From JAQIBY01 sp051747965 (GTDB taxonomy: Bacteria; Bacteroidota; Bacteroidia; Bacteroidales; ML635J-15), in the NCBI GenBank assembly GCA_051747965.1, contig JBNJGS010000023.1:1-37580 (forward strand): a DNA stretch of 37,580 nucleotides, given 5' to 3'. The notes below the pieces were generated by a model. That model did not search any database, was not told the origin of the DNA, and saw nothing but the letters and a program-made list of their open reading frames with translations. Positions 32,486 through 37,580 of this stretch are shown here, piece by piece. The first letter of the stretch is position 1. Each line of letters starts with the position of its first letter. The translations under genes and the position numbers were made by a program.

Positions 32486-33421
32486 ATGGAATCCATTTTA
32501 CAGGCAGATAATATTGTAAAGCAATTTGCCAATCATCTGGCCCTTGACAGGCTTAGTCTGGATGTTCCCAGAGGGAGTATCTACGGTTTACTCGGGCCCA
32601 ATGGTGCAGGAAAAACCACCTTCATTCGTATTATTAATCAGATAACAGCACCCGATAAGGGGACGGTAACTTTTATGGGTGAGCCCTTGCGTGGAAAACA
32701 TATTGAAAGGATCGGATATTTGCCGGAAGAACGCGGCTTGTACAAAAAAATGAAAGTCGGAGAGCAAGCCCTTTATCTGACACAGCTCAAAGGGCTTAGC
32801 AGAAGCGAAGCAACAAAACGCCTGCATGCCTGGTTTGAAAAATTCGGCATTGAAAGCTGGTGGGATAAAAAAGTAGAAGAGCTATCCAAAGGCATGGCCC
32901 AAAAGGTACAGTTTATTACCACTGTCTTGCATGAGCCGGAGCTGTTAATTTTTGATGAGCCTTTTTCCGGATTTGATCCCATCAATGCCAACCTGCTGAA
33001 AAAAGAAATACTTGAGTTGCGCGATAAAGGATCAACAATCATCTTCTCAACACACAACATGTCTTCGGTAGAAGAGGTATGTGATCATATCGCTCTGATC
33101 AATGATGCCAGAATTGTGGTGGAAGGCCCCATTGAAACCATCCGAAGTAAATACGCTCCCGACATATTTGAAATCGAGTTTGACGGAGAGTTTAACCGGC
33201 CGGAAGTAGCTATGACACCGGATTACGAAATACTACCACCTCCGAAAAACAAACCTTCCAATTTTTTGCGCATTAAAAGGCTCAACGATAATTATACCAC
33301 CAATGATTTGCTGAAAAGTTTTATCCAAAAAGGAAAAGTCATCTCATTCCGGCAGGTAAAACCCAGTATGAATAATATTTTTATTGGTTTGGTGGAAGGT
33401 ACTGAAGTTGAATCTGAATAA
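32486..33421 (+). CDS. ABC transporter ATP-binding protein (NatA-like exporter)
   Basis: Cytoplasmic ATPase of an ABC-2 type exporter, 311 residues. Walker A is GPNGAGKTT (37-45), the signature is LSKGMAQ (133-139), Walker B is LLIFDEP (153-159) and the H-loop histidine is H190 (FSTHN). YLPEERGLYKKM is typical of the NatA-like subgroup. A C-terminal extension (about 235-311) resembles the DUF4162 domain of these proteins. The permease gene starts 10 bp downstream. The substrate (sodium, drugs or another solute) cannot be told from the sequence. Confidence 0.93.
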   Translation: MESILQADNIVKQFANHLALDRLSLDVPRGSIYGLLGPNGAGKTTFIRIINQITAPDKGTVTFMGEPLRGKHIERIGYLPEERGLYKKMKVGEQALYLTQLKGLSRSEATKRLHAWFEKFGIESWWDKKVEELSKGMAQKVQFITTVLHEPELLIFDEPFSGFDPINANLLKKEILELRDKGSTIIFSTHNMSSVEEVCDHIALINDARIVVEGPIETIRSKYAPDIFEIEFDGEFNRPEVAMTPDYEILPPPKNKPSNFLRIKRLNDNYTTNDLLKSFIQKGKVISFRQVKPSMNNIFIGLVEGTEVESE

Positions 33422-33431
33422 AACAAAAACC

Positions 33432-34796
33432 ATGAACAGAACGCTGATAATTATAAGAAGAGAATACCTGAGCCGCGTGAAAAAACGCACCTTCCTGATT
33501 ATGACCATTCTTGGACCCATATTGTTTGCTGCCATGATGTTTGTTCCGATCTGGCTGGCGCAGATGGAAGATACAGAAACCAAAACCATCGCTGTTATTG
33601 ATGACAGCCACCTCTTTATAAATGAATTTACTGATACGGAATACCTGAATTATGAATATTTGCAGGGCTATTCTGTTGATTCTGCGGTCACTGCAATGGA
33701 GGAGAGGGGCTACTATGCCGTGCTTTACATTCCGGTGAGTATTGTTGAGACCGGTACGGTGATAACAAAACTGTATTCTCCAAAGCAGCCCGGCATGAAT
33801 GTGAAACTGAAAATTGCCTCCAATATGGAGAAGCTCCTGGAGGATGTCAAATTGCAGATCAAGGGTGCGGAACTCGGAATATCAAAAAATGACATGCGGG
33901 AAGTTGTCAAGGCAGTAAAAACCAATGTGAATGTGCAGACCATCAAACTGGGAGACGATGGTACGCAAAAGAGCACCAGCACGGAAATTTCCATGATTAT
34001 CGGTTATCTCGCAGGGTTTTTGATTTATATGTTTGTTTTTATGTACGGAAGTCAGGTAATGCGGGGGGTAATAGAAGAAAAATCCAACCGCATCGTGGAA
34101 ATCATAGTTTCTTCCGTCAGGCCATTCAACCTCATGATGGGTAAGATCATCGGTATTGCACTGGTGGGGCTGACTCAGTTTTTGTTGTGGATAGTACTTA
34201 CCCTGGCCTTGTTTACCGGAGCACAGACAATATTTCTCGATAGCACCAAAGGTTTCCAGCAAACACCGCAAATGGAACAAATGATCAGCTCAGGATCCAA
34301 TCTTGGTGAGCAGCCCCTGCAAAGCGGAATGTCAAGTACTGTAGAGTCTGCCCTGCAAGCAGTTTCTTCCATCAATTTCCCGCTACTGCTTATCTCATTT
34401 TTGATCTATTTCCTGTTCGGGTATCTGCTATATGCCGGATTGTTTGCAGCAGTGGGATCCGCAGTGGACAATGAGGCGGATACACAGCAGTTTATGCTGC
34501 CAATAACTTTGCCGCTTGTACTGGGGCTTATCGTGATGTTTTCAGTTATCAATAACCCGGAAACATCTCTTGCCTGGTGGTTCTCAATGATTCCTTTTAC
34601 ATCGCCCATTGTCATGATGGTAAGGATTCCTTTCGGTGTTCCGGTCACTGATCTGATATTGTCATGGTCCATACTAATCATCTCATTTGTTTTGATGGTC
34701 TGGCTATCAGGAAAAATTTACCGTACAGGCATACTTATGTATGGTAAGAAGGTGAATTATAAAGAATTGTGGAAATGGATCAGATACAATAATTAG
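33432..34796 (+). CDS. ABC-2 type permease (NatB-like)
   Basis: Membrane partner of the preceding ATPase, 454 residues from the ATG at 33432; the frame extends upstream into the ATPase gene, but MNRTLIIIRREYLSRVKKRTF is the conserved start. The first helix is about 20-42, followed by a large extracytoplasmic domain to about residue 190. Five more helices follow (around 193-214, 238-262, 325-345, 362-383 and 410-432). GSQVMRGVIEEKSNRIVEIIVSSVRP just after helix 2 is the family's coupling-region motif. It ends 1 bp before the next ATG. Confidence 0.92.
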   Translation: MNRTLIIIRREYLSRVKKRTFLIMTILGPILFAAMMFVPIWLAQMEDTETKTIAVIDDSHLFINEFTDTEYLNYEYLQGYSVDSAVTAMEERGYYAVLYIPVSIVETGTVITKLYSPKQPGMNVKLKIASNMEKLLEDVKLQIKGAELGISKNDMREVVKAVKTNVNVQTIKLGDDGTQKSTSTEISMIIGYLAGFLIYMFVFMYGSQVMRGVIEEKSNRIVEIIVSSVRPFNLMMGKIIGIALVGLTQFLLWIVLTLALFTGAQTIFLDSTKGFQQTPQMEQMISSGSNLGEQPLQSGMSSTVESALQAVSSINFPLLLISFLIYFLFGYLLYAGLFAAVGSAVDNEADTQQFMLPITLPLVLGLIVMFSVINNPETSLAWWFSMIPFTSPIVMMVRIPFGVPVTDLILSWSILIISFVLMVWLSGKIYRTGILMYGKKVNYKELWKWIRYNN

Positions 34797-34797
34797 T

Positions 34798-35724
34798 ATG
34801 CTTTTTGCCAGTATCGATCTCGGAACCAATACCTGTAACCTCAGCATTGCCCTTTGGGGCATCAAGGGTTTGGAAATTGTGCATGCTGAAAAGCTGGCTA
34901 TCAAGTTGGGTGCTGAAGGTTTTCCTGACGGCAATATCCCGGCATCAGCACTGCAGCGGATTGTAGATGCACTTCTGCATTATCGCGCTGTCCTGGAGGA
35001 GTACAGTGTGCAAAAAACTATGCTTACAGCAACTTCCGGTGTCAGAAATGCAAACAACAGGGAGGATGTGATTGCTCACATCAAAGATAAAACCGGTTTT
35101 GATACACATGTGATCAGTGGGGAAGAGGAAGCAGAACACATCTACCGGGGTGTGCGGGAAGCTGTGCCCATGGATGAAGCACCCTGTCTGCTACTGGATA
35201 TTGGCGGTGGGTCCAATGAAATTCAAATCGCAAGCATGGGTAAAGTGTACTGGCGTAAATCTGTTGATCTGGGTATAGCACGCCTGCTGAACAGGTTTAA
35301 ACCATCAGACCCCTTGAAAAAGGAAGAAATCCTGGAAATTGAAAATTATTTGCATCAAAAACTTGATTTTCTTCCGGAACTTGCCGAAAAATATCAAATC
35401 AACACAATGATCGGAAGCTCGGGCTCTTTTGATACTTTTGCTTCCATGTATATCGAGAAAGCCGGTCTGCATGGGACATACAGGGATACAAGATGGTATG
35501 GGATCCCCATGGATGATTACGCTGCCATTCATCATGCTCTTATCACCAATGATAAAGAGAAACGTCTTGCTATACCCGGGATGGAGGCGATGAGGGTAGA
35601 AATGATCCCTTTGGCTTCGGTCTTTACAAATTTTCTGATAAATTTGTTCGGTATTAAGCAGTTGATTCGTTCGGCTTATGCTTTAAAAGAAGGAGTCATT
35701 GCCAGCATGGCAAGAAATTTGTAA
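34798..35724 (+). CDS. Ppx/GppA-family phosphatase, short form
   Basis: Sugar-kinase-fold phosphatase acting on polyphosphate or pppGpp, 308 residues. The two phosphate-binding motifs are SIDLGTNTCNLSI (5-17) and LLLDIGGGSNEI (131-142). The segment VISGEEEAEHIY (105-116) holds the expected catalytic glutamate. It has only the two core domains and lacks the C-terminal HD-like half of E. coli Ppx (513 residues). The gene begins 1 bp after the ABC permease stop, so it is co-translated with the exporter. Polyphosphatase or pppGpp phosphatase activity cannot be separated by sequence. Confidence 0.9.
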   Translation: MLFASIDLGTNTCNLSIALWGIKGLEIVHAEKLAIKLGAEGFPDGNIPASALQRIVDALLHYRAVLEEYSVQKTMLTATSGVRNANNREDVIAHIKDKTGFDTHVISGEEEAEHIYRGVREAVPMDEAPCLLLDIGGGSNEIQIASMGKVYWRKSVDLGIARLLNRFKPSDPLKKEEILEIENYLHQKLDFLPELAEKYQINTMIGSSGSFDTFASMYIEKAGLHGTYRDTRWYGIPMDDYAAIHHALITNDKEKRLAIPGMEAMRVEMIPLASVFTNFLINLFGIKQLIRSAYALKEGVIASMARNL

Positions 35725-35762
35725 TCCGTTTGGTACTGAATAATGATCAGAAAGAAAATATT

Positions 35763-36809
35763 ATGAAACGCATTTTTACTACCTTTATCATCCTGACCGC
35801 ACTGACAGCAATGACTGCAGCACAGGAAGCCAAGTATAAAGTAACCACAGTTGCTTTTTATAACCTGGAAAATCTTTTCGATACAATCAATGATCCGGAT
35901 ATTTATCTCAATGAAGAATTTACCCCGGAAGGTGATAAAAATTACAATACCCGAAAATATGAATCCAAACTTGAGAATTTGTCATCAGTAATTGAAAAAG
36001 TTGGTGCAGACCTTACCAAACAGCCCCCGGTGATTTGCGGTATCTCTGAAATCGAAAACAAATCAGTGGTGGAGGATTTGGTCAATGAAACCTGCCTTGA
36101 AAAATACAATTACGGTATCGTACATTACGACAGTCCCGATGAACGTGGCGTGGATGTAGGTATGATTTACCGCAAAGACTTTTTTGAAGTAACTTCCTCA
36201 GCTTCGTATCCTGTGAAATTTGATTTCGATACTACTGATAATACGCGTGATCAGTTGCTGGTAAGTGGAAAACTCGATGGCGAGGAAATGCACTTTATCG
36301 TAGTGCACTGGCCTTCCAGGGGGGGCGGTGAAATGGCCAGCAGACCCAAACGTAACGCTGCAGGGGATGTGGCACGCCATATTGTTGATTCTTTGCTCAA
36401 GGAAGATGAAAATGCTAAAATTATGGTTATGGGTGACTTCAATGATAATCCCACTGACGAATCCCTTCAGGACCACCTCAGCGCCAAAGGCAAGAAGAGA
36501 AATCTTGAAAATGATGATCTTTTTAATCCAATGGCAGAATTGTACAAAGATGGTGTTGGCTCCGGAGCTTATCGTGATAAATGGTACCTCTTTGATATGG
36601 TGATTGTCAGCCAGGGATTGCTTGAAGACCCCAAAGAAGGATACAGTTTTTATAAAGCACATATTTATAACGAACCCTTTTTAAGACAAAGTAAAGGCCG
36701 GTTCAAAGGCTATCCGTACCGCTCATTTGTTGGTGATACCTGGATGGGTGGGTATTCTGATCACTTCCCGGCATACATTTATCTTATCAAGGCTGTGGAG
36801 AAAGAATAA
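35763..36809 (+). CDS. Secreted endonuclease/exonuclease/phosphatase-family protein
   Basis: A 348-residue exported protein from the ATG at 35763; the open frame begins 11 codons earlier, but the signal peptide MKRIFTTFIILTALTAMTAAQ fixes the start. The metal-dependent EEP fold is seen in FYNLENLFDTINDP (32-45), GISEIENK, GVDVGMIYR, IVVHWPSRGGGE, MVMGDFNDNP and the final SDHFP. These supply the Asn, Glu, His and Asp residues of the catalytic site. The substrate is probably nucleic acid or a phosphate ester. A second secreted nuclease follows after 7 bp, with AGGAG before its ATG, so the two likely act together. Confidence 0.9.
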   Translation: MKRIFTTFIILTALTAMTAAQEAKYKVTTVAFYNLENLFDTINDPDIYLNEEFTPEGDKNYNTRKYESKLENLSSVIEKVGADLTKQPPVICGISEIENKSVVEDLVNETCLEKYNYGIVHYDSPDERGVDVGMIYRKDFFEVTSSASYPVKFDFDTTDNTRDQLLVSGKLDGEEMHFIVVHWPSRGGGEMASRPKRNAAGDVARHIVDSLLKEDENAKIMVMGDFNDNPTDESLQDHLSAKGKKRNLENDDLFNPMAELYKDGVGSGAYRDKWYLFDMVIVSQGLLEDPKEGYSFYKAHIYNEPFLRQSKGRFKGYPYRSFVGDTWMGGYSDHFPAYIYLIKAVEKE

Positions 36810-36816
36810 GGAGATT

Positions 36817-37580
36817 ATGAGAAAATTGTTTTTACTGTTGGCAGGCTTTGTGCCTGCCTTTTTTGCCTTTGCTCAGGTGCCGGACGGATATTATGACAGT
36901 GCTGACGGATTGGGCTTTGAAGAACTGCAGCAGGCTCTGCATAATATCATTGATGATCATACCGTCCTCTCATACGATGACCTCTGGTCTGCTTTTTATG
37001 ATACCGATCCAAGGCCGGATAATCCAAACATTGTCTGGGATATGTACAGTGATAATCCGTATGGTGCAGAACCTTACACTTTTACTTTCGGAACAGATCA
37101 GTGCGGCAATTATTCCGGAGAAGGATCATGTTACAACCGGGAACACTCATTCCCAAAATCCTGGTACAATGATGGGTATCCAATGTATACCGATCTGGTG
37201 CAACTTGTTCCTACCGATGGCTATGTTAACGGAATGCGTGGAAACCTTGCTTACGGAGAAGTTGACAGCCCTGACTGGACATCACAAAACGGCAGCAAAA
37301 AAGGGTATTCCAACGCTGCTTGGGCAACCGACATGGTATTTGAACCCATTGATGAATACAAAGGCGATTTTGCAAGAATTTACTTTTACATGGCCACCCG
37401 GTATAAAGATGAGATTTCAGGCTGGGAAGCATACAATAACAATGCTGATGCCATGCTGAACGGAACATCCTATCCCGCTTTTGAATCTGCTCCGCTGGCC
37501 ATGCTGATGACCTGGCATGAAAACGATCCGGTGAGTCAGAAAGAACAGAATCGAAACAATGCCATATATGACTGGCAGGG
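36817..37580 (+). CDS. Secreted Endonuclease I family nuclease (3' end outside window)
   Basis: N-terminal 254 residues of an exported DNase/RNase of the EndA/Bsn family (His-Me finger). A signal peptide MRKLFLLLAGFVPAFFAFAQ is cut after about residue 20. The catalytic motif is CYNREHSFPKSW with H110 as general base, followed by DLVQLVPTDGYVNGMRGNLAYGE. C96 and C105 may form a disulfide. The frame stays open to the last base, so the C-terminus, possibly a type IX secretion signal as is frequent in this phylum, is not seen. AGGAG precedes the ATG by 4 bases. A longer open frame over the same DNA (36848-37459) is a shadow. Confidence 0.92.
   Translation, partial: MRKLFLLLAGFVPAFFAFAQVPDGYYDSADGLGFEELQQALHNIIDDHTVLSYDDLWSAFYDTDPRPDNPNIVWDMYSDNPYGAEPYTFTFGTDQCGNYSGEGSCYNREHSFPKSWYNDGYPMYTDLVQLVPTDGYVNGMRGNLAYGEVDSPDWTSQNGSKKGYSNAAWATDMVFEPIDEYKGDFARIYFYMATRYKDEISGWEAYNNNADAMLNGTSYPAFESAPLAMLMTWHENDPVSQKEQNRNNAIYDWQ

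Noticed and set aside
36848..37459. Open frame of 203 codons in another phase at the window end
   Set aside because: The frame starting at 36817 encodes a signal peptide and the Endonuclease I motif CYNREHSFPKSW, so this longer-looking frame is a shadow.
1..37580. CRISPR arrays, insertion sequences, tRNA or rRNA genes, integrase or toxin-antitoxin modules
   Set aside because: No direct-repeat array, transposase-like protein, cloverleaf-type sequence or small toxin pair was found on reading the window.

Overview
The window is about 37.6 kb of core chromosome from a member of the Bacteroidota. The order is uncertain; Bacteroidales or Marinilabiliales relatives fit best. Several signs point to this phylum. 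Promoters match the TTG...TAnnTTTG pattern. Most ribosomal-protein starts have A/U-rich leaders without a Shine-Dalgarno sequence. There is a second, diverged EF-G of the kind known from Bacteroides. Ribosomal proteins S14, S4 and L36 are in cysteine-poor forms. L17 carries a long charged tail. No tuf lies between fusA and rpsJ. I see no mobile element, CRISPR array, tRNA or rRNA.

Layout. (1) 1-5718: the tail of a probable beta-strand-repeat protein, cysS (-), a lipoprotein alkaline phosphatase (+), and a tightly joined tgt/LptF-LptG permease pair. (2) 5905-7729: an acyl-CoA carboxyltransferase and a stand-alone 73-residue biotin carrier, closed by two strong hairpins. (3) 7859-10009 (-): an EF-G paralogue (EF-G2 type) whose switch regions have lost the residues needed for normal GTP hydrolysis. 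It is transcribed divergently from the ribosomal cluster across a 280-bp regulatory region. (4) 10290-28056: 33 consecutive genes with gaps of at most 35 nt, merging the str, S10, spc and alpha operons (rpsL to rplQ, including fusA, secY, map, infA, rpmJ and rpoA). (5) 28151-31195: enolase, a YkgJ-like cysteine-cluster protein (-) and a secreted two-domain protein of unknown function. (6) 31274-37580: ilvE (-), an ABC exporter pair, a short Ppx/GppA phosphatase, then two secreted nucleases (endonuclease/exonuclease/phosphatase family and Endonuclease I family). The last gene runs off the window.

How it fits together. Most of the window is translation, transcription and secretion machinery. 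The most interesting element is the pairing of canonical fusA (with RGITI, DTPGH and NKMD) and the degenerate EF-G2 (DNPGM, NHLD, no RGITI) on either side of one shared intergenic region. That region holds two good divergent promoters and a perfect 14-bp palindrome about 50 bp upstream of the predicted EF-G2 start. In Bacteroides thetaiotaomicron an EF-G paralogue of this kind supports translation without GTP hydrolysis and is induced on carbon starvation. The arrangement here suggests that the switch between normal and GTP-sparing elongation may be coordinated at this locus. A secondary theme is loss of zinc-binding cysteines in Tgt, S14, S4 and L36. Another is a set of exported phosphate- and nucleic-acid-degrading enzymes (alkaline phosphatase, two nucleases).
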